NCBI RefSeq assembly: GCF_000365425.1 | Contig: NZ_AQOV01000002.1 | Coordinates: 620,001 to 684,000 of the forward strand | Length of the DNA: 64,000 nucleotides | Direction of reading: 5' to 3' | From: Methylomonas sp. MK1 | GTDB taxonomy: Bacteria > Pseudomonadota > Gammaproteobacteria > Methylococcales > Methylomonadaceae | The notes under the pieces: generated by a model | Database searches by the model: none | Seen by the model: the letters and a program-made list of their open reading frames with translations, nothing else | What the model was told of the DNA's origin: nothing | Translations under genes and position numbers: made by a program | In this document: positions 42,449 through 56,058 of the stretch, piece after piece | How the letters are laid out: each line of letters starts with the position of its first letter | Numbering within the stretch: position 1 is the stretch's first letter

Positions 42449-44170
42449 ATGGCCGACGACCAAGTACCCATCCAGCTAGAGCTACCGCTGCCGTTTCCGG
42501 AATTGTCCGGCGATATGCCCTTATTACCGGCGCGGATGATCAACGAATACCAGTACTGCCCGCGTCTGGCCTATCTGGAATGGGTGCAGGGCGAGTGGGC
42601 GGCGTCGGCGGATACGGTAGAAGGCGACCACGCCCATCGCCGGGTGGACAAGCCGTCCAAAAACTTCCCTGAAGCGGACGAGCTGGAGGAAACCGACAAG
42701 CTGCATGGCCGTTCGATCACGCTATCGTCCAACCGTTTGGGTTTGATCGCCAAGCTGGATTTGATCGAGGCCGAGGATGGCATCGTCACGCCCATCGATT
42801 ACAAACGCGGCAAACGTCCGCATGTGGCGCGCGGCGCTTACGATCCGGAACGTGTGCAGCTTTGCGTGCAGGGCATGGTGTTGCAGGAACACGGTTATGT
42901 CTGCGAGGAGGGCGCCTTGTATTTTGTGCAAAGCCGCGAGCGGGTGCGGGTAGTCTTCGACGAAGAACTGAAACAGCTCACTGCCAACGCCATCAGCGGC
43001 TTGCGCTTGATTGCCGCCGGCGGACATATTCCGGAACCGTTGCTGGACAGCCCCAAATGTTCCGGTTGCTCGCTGGTTGGTATTTGTCTGCCGGACGAAG
43101 TCAATTATCTGCACAACGCCGCCATCGAGCCCCGGCCGTTGGCGGTGATGCGCGACGAAGCGCTGCCGGTTTACGTGCAGGCCTGGAAGGCCAAGATCGG
43201 CAAGAAGGGCGAGGAACTGGAAATCAGCATCGACGACGACAAAGTGCAAACCGCGCGACTGGTGGACACCTCGCAAGTGGTGGTAATGGGCAATGTCTAC
43301 ATCACCACGCCGTGTTTACAGGATTTGATGAAGCGCGAGATTCCGGTCAGTTGGCACAGTTACGGCGGTTGGTTTGTCGGCCATACCATCGGCACCGGCC
43401 ACAAGAATGTCGAGTTGCGCACCGCCCAATACAAAGCCAGTTTCGACGACAAAACCTGTCTGGCGATTGCCCGGAATCTGGTGCGCGCCAAAATCCAAAA
43501 TTGCCGGACCCAGGCGCGGCGCAATTGGCGCTCCGACGATCCGGTGGAATTGTTGTTGGAACCGTTAAAATCCCTGGCCGACAAATCGCAACGGGCCGTG
43601 GACCTGCCGCAATTGCTGGGTATAGAAGGCGCGGCAGCTGCTTTATATTTTGGCGCGTTCGATAAATTGCTCAAAAAGCCGGACGACAGCAAACAGATGA
43701 GTTTCGATTTTAATACCCGCAACCGGCGGCCGCCGACCGATCCGGTCAATGCCTTGCTGTCGTTTGCTTATGCGATGCTGGTACGCACCTGGACCATGAA
43801 TTTAAGCGCGGTCGGTTTGGACCCGTATCGCGGCTTTTATCACCAGCCGCGTTACGGCCGCCCGGCGTTGGCGCTGGATTTGATGGAACCGTTTCGGCCC
43901 ATCATCGCCGATTCCACGGTATTGCAGGTGATCAATAACGGCGAAGTGCGGCCGACCGACTTTATCTGTGCCGCCGGCAGCGTGGCTTTGAACGAAGACG
44001 GCCGCAAGCGTTTCATAGCGGCATTCGAGCGGCGCTTAAGCCAAGAGGTTACCCATCCCATCTTTGGTTACAAGGCCGATTACCGGCGTTTGTTCGAGAT
44101 CCAGGCGCGCTTGTTCGGTCGCTATCTGCTCGGCGAATTGCCGGAATATCCCAACTTCACCACTCGCTGA
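42449..44170 (+). CDS. cas4-cas1: Cas4-Cas1 fusion (type I-G adaptation)
   Basis: The protein has 573 residues. The Cas4 part (1 to about 225) has Cys37 (QYCPRLAYLEW) and the distal cluster CSGCSLVGIC (Cys204, 207, 213) that together hold a 4Fe-4S cluster, plus the nuclease IDYKRGKRP. The Cas1 integrase follows, with Glu393 in GIEGAAAALYFGAF, His465 in GFYHQPRYGRP and Asp477 in LALDLMEPFRP as catalytic metal ligands. The fusion trims and orients PAM-bearing prespacers and inserts them at the leader. Its TGA overlaps the cas2 ATG by one base. Confidence 0.96.
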   Translation: MADDQVPIQLELPLPFPELSGDMPLLPARMINEYQYCPRLAYLEWVQGEWAASADTVEGDHAHRRVDKPSKNFPEADELEETDKLHGRSITLSSNRLGLIAKLDLIEAEDGIVTPIDYKRGKRPHVARGAYDPERVQLCVQGMVLQEHGYVCEEGALYFVQSRERVRVVFDEELKQLTANAISGLRLIAAGGHIPEPLLDSPKCSGCSLVGICLPDEVNYLHNAAIEPRPLAVMRDEALPVYVQAWKAKIGKKGEELEISIDDDKVQTARLVDTSQVVVMGNVYITTPCLQDLMKREIPVSWHSYGGWFVGHTIGTGHKNVELRTAQYKASFDDKTCLAIARNLVRAKIQNCRTQARRNWRSDDPVELLLEPLKSLADKSQRAVDLPQLLGIEGAAAALYFGAFDKLLKKPDDSKQMSFDFNTRNRRPPTDPVNALLSFAYAMLVRTWTMNLSAVGLDPYRGFYHQPRYGRPALALDLMEPFRPIIADSTVLQVINNGEVRPTDFICAAGSVALNEDGRKRFIAAFERRLSQEVTHPIFGYKADYRRLFEIQARLFGRYLLGELPEYPNFTTR

Positions 44171-44466
44171 TGGCTGCCTACGAACATCTGTATATCGTGA
44201 CTTACGACATCAGCGATACCAAACGCTGGCGGCGGGTATTCCGGTTGATGAAAGGCTACGGCGATTGGCTGCAACTCTCGGTGTTTCAATGCCGGCTGAG
44301 CCGTAAGCGCCATGCGGAATTAATCGCGCTGTTGGACGGCATCATCCATCATAGCGACGACCATATCCTGATTATCAACGTCGGGCCGGCGGAAACGGTG
44401 AAGCCGTCGGTGGTCAGTTTGGGTAAGGATTTTGATGTGGTCGAACGGCAACCGGTGATCGTCTGA
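44170..44466 (+). CDS. cas2: Cas2 adaptation protein
   Basis: The 98-residue protein begins with the ferredoxin-like strand LYIVTYDISDTKRWRRVF (Asp13 in YDISD) and has YGDWLQLSVFQCRLS, typical Cas2. With Cas1 it forms the spacer-integration complex. It is the last cas gene, 212 bp before the first repeat. Confidence 0.96.
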   Translation: MAAYEHLYIVTYDISDTKRWRRVFRLMKGYGDWLQLSVFQCRLSRKRHAELIALLDGIIHHSDDHILIINVGPAETVKPSVVSLGKDFDVVERQPVIV

Positions 44467-44678
44467 TGCGGATGTTGTTCCGCCGCCGCTTAGCGAGCGC
44501 TGTAGTGGCGCGCAAAACCCGGTCAGCGTTCGCGTCGGGTAAGCTCTTTAAAAATCAGGATGTTATAAAAAACGTTAGGTTGGCAGCGTGCTTTTTGGGT
44601 ACGCTTAGCACGCGTTGCGATACAGCTCTCGCAAACAGCCCGCGCAGGCCAGGCCCATCAAGGCCTCCAGCGCGCGCT
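44467..44678 (+). promoter_or_regulatory. CRISPR leader
   Basis: The 212 bp between cas2 and the first repeat is placed as leader because the degenerate repeat is at the other end. At 44553-44565 the sequence AATCAGGATGTTA matches the IHF consensus at all but one position. A 7-bp dyad (GCGTGCT/AGCACGC) spans 44586-44613. The last 40 bp are GC-rich. Promoter boxes for the array were not clear. Confidence 0.65.
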
Positions 44679-47600
44679 GCATTCCCCGGCTACACGCCGG
44701 GGCCTCATTGAAGCCCATTGCTCGGTTTCCGTAAACATGTTTGTTTGTGGAGCATTCCCCGGCTACACGCCGGGGCCTCATTGAAGCACGTATATCATCG
44801 TCAATGTCCACCTTGTTCATCACGCATTCCCCGGCTACACGCCGGGGCCTCATTGAAGCGATAGTTGCTGCGGGCGGTTACGGCGAGCTGGCTAAAGCAT
44901 TCCCCGGCTACACGCCGGGGCCTCATTGAAGCTCTGCGCTGGGTTGAAGAGGGCTGGCTAGAAGCCACGGCATTCCCCGGCTACACGCCGGGGCCTCATT
45001 GAAGCACCCTTGATCGAAGAAGCCGGGCGCTCTGGCAATCGCATTCCCCGGCTACACGCCGGGGCCTCATTGAAGCTGCAAGAAGTTGTTCCTCACGTAT
45101 ATGTGATAACTCGCATTCCCCGGCTACACGCCGGGGCCTCATTGAAGCGAACGTTGGGGAAAACAACCGTTTAAGCTTTGACTCGGCATTCCCCGGCTAC
45201 ACGCCGGGGCCTCATTGAAGCTAGTGCGTAAACGCGGAGGCTAGGCCATGGACGATAGCATTCCCCGGCTACACGCCGGGGCCTCATTGAAGCCGACACC
45301 CCCGGAGGGCTTATCATCCGCCGTCAACATGCATTCCCCGGCTACACGCCGGGGCCTCATTGAAGCCTTGCATCTGGACAAGATTAGGTTTGGAAAAGGG
45401 GTTGCATTCCCCGGCTACACGCCGGGGCCTCATTGAAGCAAATCGAATCGGTTAAGGATGGGAAATATTACACCGCATTCCCCGGCTACACGCCGGGGCC
45501 TCATTGAAGCTTGTTGAAAAACTGCGTTTGAACAAAGCTACCGTGCTGCATTCCCCGGCTACACGCCGGGGCCTCATTGAAGCAGGTTGATGCAGTATTG
45601 TAGCGGCAAGATGGTTCATGCATTCCCCGGCTACACGCCGGGGCCTCATTGAAGCGTTACTGCTTTGTCAGTCGTCTACGTCGGCATGATCACCGCATTC
45701 CCCGGCTACACGCCGGGGCCTCATTGAAGCATGTTAGAGTTTGGCTAGCGGTAGGAGTTGTACCAGCATTCCCCGGCTACACGCCGGGGCCTCATTGAAG
45801 CACGCGCCTTCGGATTTTCCCAGCCGTAGCGCTGGGCTGCATTCCCCGGCTACACGCCGGGGCCTCATTGAAGCGTCGTCGTATCCCGTTTGGATAGGAC
45901 GGCCAAAGTTGCATTCCCCGGCTACACGCCGGGGCCTCATTGAAGCAGGTAATGCAGCATGGCGGTCTCCTCAAGATTCGCGTGCATTCCCCGGCTACAC
46001 GCCGGGGCCTCATTGAAGCCCGCTTGATATTCAAGCTTTAAGAATGTCTCGGTAGGCATTCCCCGGCTACACGCCGGGGCCTCATTGAAGCAAACGGCTT
46101 AGCGTCGTTTCGGCTCACATAGCCGGCGCATTCCCCGGCTACACGCCGGGGCCTCATTGAAGCCGCCAGCAGCATGATGTACTGTTCCAGGCTGAGATTC
46201 GCATTCCCCGGCTACACGCCGGGGCCTCATTGAAGCTGGACAATTTCGAGCATTGCTCGGAGGAGGATAAGGCATTCCCCGGCTACACGCCGGGGCCTCA
46301 TTGAAGCATTCATTTGTTTGGTGAGCGCCATATGCTCCTGGGGTGCATTCCCCGGCTACACGCCGGGGCCTCATTGAAGCGACACATGGCCCAATTAAAC
46401 AACATCCGCACCGTGTCGCATTCCCCGGCTACACGCCGGGGCCTCATTGAAGCTAATGCATACCCAGCCGCAGCGACGCCTGCACCCAGCATTCCCCGGC
46501 TACACGCCGGGGCCTCATTGAAGCCACTAGTTCGAACAACGTCGCTTGATCGGTGATGTAGGCATTCCCCGGCTACACGCCGGGGCCTCATTGAAGCACG
46601 ACTTGGGCCCGGACTTGGCCCCCGACTTGGCCCGCATTCCCCGGCTACACGCCGGGGCCTCATTGAAGCGACGTGATTCAATTCGAGCAGTAGGCCGTTT
46701 GGCAGCATTCCCCGGCTACACGCCGGGGCCTCATTGAAGCAACTTGGCCGGATTCAATAGCTGCGATGGCTTCGGCGCATTCCCCGGCTACACGCCGGGG
46801 CCTCATTGAAGCAACGCGTGCGTCGTTGCTGTTGAGGCCGCGCGGGAGGCATTCCCCGGCTACACGCCGGGGCCTCATTGAAGCGTACATGGTAGCTGCG
46901 ATTCGATGTTGTAATGCGCAGCATTCCCCGGCTACACGCCGGGGCCTCATTGAAGCGCTCGTAATGTTCAGATTGCCGCCGAACGCCGCGCTATGCATTC
47001 CCCGGCTACACGCCGGGGCCTCATTGAAGCAAGTACACACCGGCGGGCGGTGGGCGCGGCAACCGGCATTCCCCGGCTACACGCCGGGGCCTCATTGAAG
47101 CGAGTATTTCGGTGTGCAAAAAATACTGATACTGCACGCATTCCCCGGCTACACGCCGGGGCCTCATTGAAGCCTGAAAGCCGCGGTCGTGATTATTGCG
47201 TATTTCAAAGAGGCATTCCCCGGCTACACGCCGGGGCCTCATTGAAGCAATTAATTGGCACATCATTCTCTACAAGACAACATTGCATTCCCCGGCTACA
47301 CGCCGGGGCCTCATTGAAGCATAGGAAAACTTTTATGAAAAGCACAGTCGTTGCGAAGCATTCCCCGGCTACACGCCGGGGCCTCATTGAAGCGGGCTAC
47401 GCCGATAAAAACCCGCGTGAGCGGCTACGCGCATTCCCCGGCTACACGCCGGGGCCTCATTGAAGCGACATAGGTCAGCGCCTGCTCAATCCTGGCGCGT
47501 TGCATTCCCCGGCTACACGCCGGGGCCTCATTGAAGCTTAAGTACGCTGGACATTTCCAACAACGTTGATGTGCATTCCCCGGCTACACGCCGGGGCCTC

Positions 47601-49191
47601 ATTGAAGCGAAAGGGTGGGGGCCGCTCGCCGTCGTATCGATCGCGCATTCCCCGGCTACACGCCGGGGCCTCATTGAAGCCCTTAACAGCGCCGTGTGAT
47701 TTTTTAGAGCTATCGGTGCATTCCCCGGCTACACGCCGGGGCCTCATTGAAGCATGTGCGTGCTACCTGCCTCGCTGATACGCATTGCGCATTCCCCGGC
47801 TACACGCCGGGGCCTCATTGAAGCCTGTACGGCGTAGAGTTTGCTGGAGGCGTGATAATTGGCATTCCCCGGCTACACGCCGGGGCCTCATTGAAGCGTG
47901 GGATCGTCGAAAATTTGCGCGGCTGAGCAAAAGCATTCCCCGGCTACACGCCGGGGCCTCATTGAAGCGCGCCGAAATGCTCGCCGCCTTCCGTGCCTGG
48001 CTGGCATTCCCCGGCTACACGCCGGGGCCTCATTGAAGCAACTGATTGGCTGGCTGTCGCACTGGCTTTATTACCGCATTCCCCGGCTACACGCCGGGGC
48101 CTCATTGAAGCCGGGTGTCGTTTGATATAGGCGGCAACAGTTTGAAGCATTCCCCGGCTACACGCCGGGGCCTCATTGAAGCAGCCAGGAGAACAGCAAA
48201 CCGCTTACCGATAACGTGGCATTCCCCGGCTACACGCCGGGGCCTCATTGAAGCGTCTTTGTGAAACACTCTGGTAGTCCGTCTCAACAACGCATTCCCC
48301 GGCTACACGCCGGGGCCTCATTGAAGCAAATCCTCGGTTTGCGTCTTCGCCAGGTCACCTATGTGCATTCCCCGGCTACACGCCGGGGCCTCATTGAAGC
48401 TTAATTTTTGATTGTTTGAAAGCGTCGATATTGTCGCATTCCCCGGCTACACGCCGGGGCCTCATTGAAGCAAGGCTTGTTGAGCGGCATGTTCGGCTTT
48501 AGTGGCGCATTCCCCGGCTACACGCCGGGGCCTCATTGAAGCAATGCTGACGCTGCCGTCTGGCTGATCGTCTAGGCTGCATTCCCCGGCTACACGCCGG
48601 GGCCTCATTGAAGCGCCGATGATTGCGCCGCGCTTGGGATCGAGTTACCCGCATTCCCCGGCTACACGCCGGGGCCTCATTGAAGCTGAGCGGCGCGGCT
48701 GGTGGGCCGATCCGGAAGCGGGGCATTCCCCGGCTACACGCCGGGGCCTCATTGAAGCTTGGCAATGGCTTTTTCCGCCAAATCCTTGATCGGCGCATTC
48801 CCCGGCTACACGCCGGGGCCTCATTGAAGCATTGGAGTAACGCCAGAGCTTGCCGCGTAGTTCAGGCATTCCCCGGCTACACGCCGGGGCCTCATTGAAG
48901 CGCGAGTTGGATATGTTGAATAGCACGGTTGAGGCGGTGCATTCCCCGGCTACACGCCGGGGCCTCATTGAAGCACTTGCAACCTGGGCGGCAAGCTCGA
49001 TCGGCAGGCCGGGCATTCCCCGGCTACACGCCGGGGCCTCATTGAAGCTTTCGGTCTGTGTGCGCATTGATAGCCCCTCAATGATGCATTCCCCGGCTAC
49101 ACGCCGGGGCCTCATTGAAGCTGGGATCGTTTCGGTGCCGCGATACTTATTTCGGTGGCATTCCCCGTCCTCACCGGGGCCTCGTTAAAGC
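44679..49191 (+). CRISPR. CRISPR array, 63 repeats and 62 spacers (type I-G)
   Basis: The repeat is 36 bp: GCATT, stem CCCCGGC, loop TACAC, stem GCCGGGG, then CCTCATTGAAGC, giving a likely 5' crRNA handle ATTGAAGC. Counting by eye gives 62 full repeats starting at 44679 and ending at 49121, plus one 34-bp degenerate copy at 49158-49191 (altered loop and CCTCGTTAAAGC end). Spacers are 35-39 bp, mostly 36-37; no duplicated spacer was noticed. The repeats are practically identical, so the array is probably active. Open frames crossing the array on both strands arise from the repeated sequence and are not genes. Confidence 0.98.
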
Positions 49192-49581
49192 GACTGGGTT
49201 GGCGCGGATTTATCCGCTATCGCCCAGGTAGGGCTTAGCAGCCCAGGCGGCTTTATTAACCCGGCCCTTAAATACCGCTCCCCTTGAGTCTATCGAAAGG
49301 CACAACAGCTTGGGCTTCGACGAGCTCCGCCCGAACGGGATACCGGTGATAAATAGGGCCGGATTAATGAGTGTTATCCATCAACCATCTGCCTGCTGTC
49401 GGAATTTAATTCCTCATAAAAAGTGGCTAAACCTTACGCTGTTTTGGCTAGCTGCTATTTTTACCTGTATTGGATTTAGAGAATCCAAGCGTGGGTTATT
49501 CCTTAGCTAATGGATCATGGGGCGACGGTACGTCGTTCAAGTTCCCTAAATCGCGAAGTCACTATTACCGACCTTCCCGTT
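49192..49581. other. 390-bp region between the CRISPR array and the sensor kinase
   Basis: No gene is visible. At about 49280-49340 there is a segment (CCCCTTGAGTCTATCGAAAG, then CTTGGGCTTCGACGAGCTCC and GCCCGAACGGG) of the type seen as dispersed intergenic repeats in proteobacteria. Promoter elements for the kinase presumably lie after 49350. Confidence 0.45.
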
Positions 49582-53478
<3,897 letters not shown>

Positions 53479-53645
53479 CCGGCTCAGACGGGTTTACCCA
53501 TTTTTACAATTTACCAGCGCCGATTGATACCTCTGTCGGCGATAATGCCGCTCTCGATCACCTGTCGCCGATTTTTTGCCGGAGTTGCAAAGTCATGTCC
53601 CAAGCTTATAAATTTTTTATTTCCCAGGCCTTGAAATATTGCCGC

Positions 53646-53697
53646 TCCCGCGCAGGGGGGAGCCCCGCGGCTATGCTGGAGTCCGGCCTGCGCGGGA
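53646..53697. repeat. Palindrome in the leader of the hydrolase-like lipoprotein gene
   Basis: TCCCGCGCAGG at 53646-53656 pairs with CCTGCGCGGGA at 53687-53697 across a 30-base loop. It is of the same class as the palindrome at 22381. It argues that the open frame upstream of 53727 is not translated. Confidence 0.6.
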
Positions 53698-53726
53698 ATG
53701 ACGAGTCTAGGGAATTTGAGAGCAGG

Positions 53727-55037
53727 ATGAATAGGTCACGCCGTTTGATTTTTTGTTGCTCGCTTCTGCTGTTTGTCGCCTGTTCCTCCAGACCGCCGCT
53801 GCCCAGCCAGGAAGATCAGCAGGAAAAGTTGAGCGAGGTATTGGGCAATGGCGGCTACAAAACCGCACGGAATTTTGCGGTTGATGCTACGCACGATATC
53901 TGGATTTATCAGCAAACGGAACTGGAAGTGGAACTGGTCGGGCCGAGTACGCCAGGAAGCTACCCGTTGATTATTTATCTGCCCAGCTTGGGCGAAGATG
54001 CGAAAGCCGGGCGTTTGTGGCGGGAAACCTGGGCCAAGGCCGGCTATCTGGTGTTTAGCATGCAGCCAGTGTCGGTTAGCCAAGCCTTGAAGGCCCTGGA
54101 GGCGGAACGGCGTTTCGATGACCCGGAGGAGATGCCGGACGACGAAAATGCGGAGCTGGCTGATGAAAACATGGAGTTGCGACCGGAGCCGGCTGGCGGC
54201 GGTTGGTTTGGTGACAAGCCGCGTCGGCAATCGCGAACGGCTCGGGAAAGCGAATTGCGTTACGTCGGCCATCAATACTTTGGTGTGGAGAATTTGAAGA
54301 CTCGCTTGGCGCAACTATTTTGGGCCTATGCGCAGCTGCAAACTCGCGCCGGCTTACGGCAACCCTTGTATGCGTCCGCCGACTTCAGCAAGGTGATACT
54401 GGCTGGCTACGATCTGGGGGCGCAAACCGTGACGGCGGCTTTGGGCGAAAATTTCGGCAGCGGTTTGCCGCGCGCGGACCAACTCAAGCCGGTTGCGGCG
54501 ATGGTGTTAAGCCCCTCGGTCGATTTGGCGGAAGGCAATGTGCGTAGCCGGTTTCAAGCTTTGCGTCTGCCGATGCTGACGATTACCGGCAGCGAAGATA
54601 ACGATCCTTACGCGATCAGTTCCGCCGCCGTGCGCACGGCGGTTTGGGAACAGGCTCCAGCCGGCGGCAAATATCTGCTGTTATTGCGCGGCGCCGGGCA
54701 TCGCTTGCTGGCGGGCAATGAGCTGGGCGGACGGTTTGGCTTGAGCGGGGTGAGGCGCGGGGAATTCGGTATGGGTGGTATGGATTCGGGTGGCGGTCCC
54801 GGTGGGCATGGCGGTGGTGGGCGGCGCGGCTCCGGTGGGAGCAGCCCCAATTTGGCATTGTTCGGTAAGCCGGAACGCCAGGACCCCAACCTAGGCTATA
54901 AACAGGTCGCGGCTATCGCTAGTGTGTCCAGTGCTTTTCTGGATATGGTGATCAAAAAAGACGAGTTTGCTCAGGCTTGGCTAAATGAAAAAGCCGGTAA
55001 ATGGCTGGAGAGGTCGGGTACTTTACAAACGCGATAG
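53727..55037 (+). CDS. Alpha/beta-hydrolase-like lipoprotein with Asp at the nucleophile elbow
   Basis: The 436-residue protein begins with a lipoprotein-type signal (RLIFCCSLLLFVACSS, Cys19). The body follows the dienelactone-hydrolase/chlorophyllase order: YPLIIYLPSLGED, a long acidic loop (130-170), the elbow ILAGYDLGAQT where Ser is replaced by Asp229, MLTITGSEDNDPY (acid loop) and LLRGAGHRLLAG (His). A Gly-rich segment (about residues 352-372) is inserted near the C-terminus. It may hydrolyse esters by an Asp nucleophile, or be non-catalytic. The start at 53727 follows GAGAGCAGG. Confidence 0.75.
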   Translation: MNRSRRLIFCCSLLLFVACSSRPPLPSQEDQQEKLSEVLGNGGYKTARNFAVDATHDIWIYQQTELEVELVGPSTPGSYPLIIYLPSLGEDAKAGRLWRETWAKAGYLVFSMQPVSVSQALKALEAERRFDDPEEMPDDENAELADENMELRPEPAGGGWFGDKPRRQSRTARESELRYVGHQYFGVENLKTRLAQLFWAYAQLQTRAGLRQPLYASADFSKVILAGYDLGAQTVTAALGENFGSGLPRADQLKPVAAMVLSPSVDLAEGNVRSRFQALRLPMLTITGSEDNDPYAISSAAVRTAVWEQAPAGGKYLLLLRGAGHRLLAGNELGGRFGLSGVRRGEFGMGGMDSGGGPGGHGGGGRRGSGGSSPNLALFGKPERQDPNLGYKQVAAIASVSSAFLDMVIKKDEFAQAWLNEKAGKWLERSGTLQTR

Positions 55038-55101
55038 AGCGTTTCCCGGCGTTAACTTAAGCTTTACCTATTGCGCGGCAAATTTCTGCACATCCGCCTC
55101 C

Positions 55102-55118
55102 CTCGCTCGGCGAGGGAA
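55102..55118. terminator. Short hairpin after the lipoprotein gene
   Basis: TCCCTCGC and GCGAGGGA pair around TCG about 65 bp after the stop codon. It has no T tract directly behind it and may be a weak terminator or REP-like unit. Confidence 0.35.
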
Positions 55119-55244
55119 TCAAAAAGCCGAAATGTGAAGTGCGATGAATATATTTAGCTGTTTATCAAATACCGCCGCTCCGGCCTTTGCCGGAATAATT
55201 AATTCACGGAGTTTAAGGGCCGGGTCAATAGGGCGAATTTTTGC

Positions 55245-55285
55245 ATCGAAATGTTGGGCTATGTCGAGGCCGGCAAGCCCAACAT
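55245..55285. repeat. Palindrome ATGTTGGGCT type
   Basis: ATGTTGGGCT at about 55251 faces AGCCCAACAT some 15 bases later, between the lipoprotein gene and the convergent sorting-tail gene. A similar GTTGGGCT/AGCCCAAC dyad occurs near 62269-62292. Confidence 0.5.
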
Positions 55286-55299
55286 TCGTCAAGCGATTA

Positions 55300-56037
55300 T
55301 CAGACCGAAGCTTCGCGGCGGCGACCCAGCCAAAACAGCCCGGAGAAGCCGGATAAAGCCAACCAAATGGCCGGCGGTAGCGGCACCTGGGAGATGCTGA
55401 CGTTGTCCACCCCAAAATTGAAAGGGCCGACGTTATCGGTTTCGGCAAAACGCAGGCGTAAGGTCTCGCCTTGATGCGCTTGTAGCAAGGTAGTGATGTC
55501 GATCAAGAAGGCGGTGTAGCCGGATTCAAGAGGATCGTCGGTATTGGTTTGAAATAGGTTCTGTAAAACAGTGGTACTAAACGGATCGACCGTGGTGCTC
55601 AAAATGTCGACGCGCGCTTGCTGGTTGAGATTAGTCGAGCCTGGCGTGCCGGTTGTTGCCCAATCCAGATGTCCCGGATTGTAATAGTTGTCAGCGGCGT
55701 TATTCAGATACAAAGAAAACGCCAGGCTGGTAATGCCCACGCCGGTCGGCACCACAAAGTCCTGATACAAGACATGGCTGCCGCCGGCTTGGGCGTCGGT
55801 CATTGCCGCAAAACTACCTTCCACGGGTGCTGCTACCGAAAAACCGTTTTCCGGGCTGCTGGTCCCGCTTTGCTGAAAAAAACTACCTTCGCTACCGAGT
55901 TGATCGGCGCGGGTCCAGTTATTAAAACCCGACTCGAAACCGCCGTTTACTAGCAAATTGGCCTGACTCGGCATGGAAAAGCTGCCGATCAATATCCCCA
56001 AGCATGCCACTGACTTTAAGTTGCTGAATGTGTTCAT
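55300..56037 (-). CDS. Secreted protein with PEP-CTERM-like sorting tail
   Basis: The 245-residue protein has a signal peptide (MNTFSNLKSVACLGILIGSF), a jelly-roll-like beginning LLVNGGFESGFNNWTR common to carbohydrate-binding/DUF642-like exported proteins, and the C-terminal VPLPPAIWLALSGFSGLFWL followed by GRRRE. The tail fits exosortase processing. AGGAG precedes the start (an in-frame GTG lies one codon earlier). It is 19-22 bp downstream of the PQQ-type sugar dehydrogenase gene and is likely cotranscribed with it. Confidence 0.78.
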   Translation of the reverse strand: MNTFSNLKSVACLGILIGSFSMPSQANLLVNGGFESGFNNWTRADQLGSEGSFFQQSGTSSPENGFSVAAPVEGSFAAMTDAQAGGSHVLYQDFVVPTGVGITSLAFSLYLNNAADNYYNPGHLDWATTGTPGSTNLNQQARVDILSTTVDPFSTTVLQNLFQTNTDDPLESGYTAFLIDITTLLQAHQGETLRLRFAETDNVGPFNFGVDNVSISQVPLPPAIWLALSGFSGLFWLGRRREASV

Positions 56038-56058
56038 CACATGTTACTCCTGTTAGGT

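Noticed and set aside
42862..43665. 267-codon frame inside cas4-cas1
   Set aside because: Overlaps conserved Cas4 and Cas1 motifs in another frame and has no homology signs; a by-product of GC-rich coding sequence.
44605..49188. Many open frames across the CRISPR array on both strands (repeating RPRRVAGEC or IPRLHAGASLK)
   Set aside because: They arise because the 36-bp repeat has no stop in some frames; the repeated peptides are the repeat translated, not genes.
53595..53726. Upstream extension of the lipoprotein gene
   Set aside because: It runs through a dispersed palindrome and would bury the signal peptide internally.
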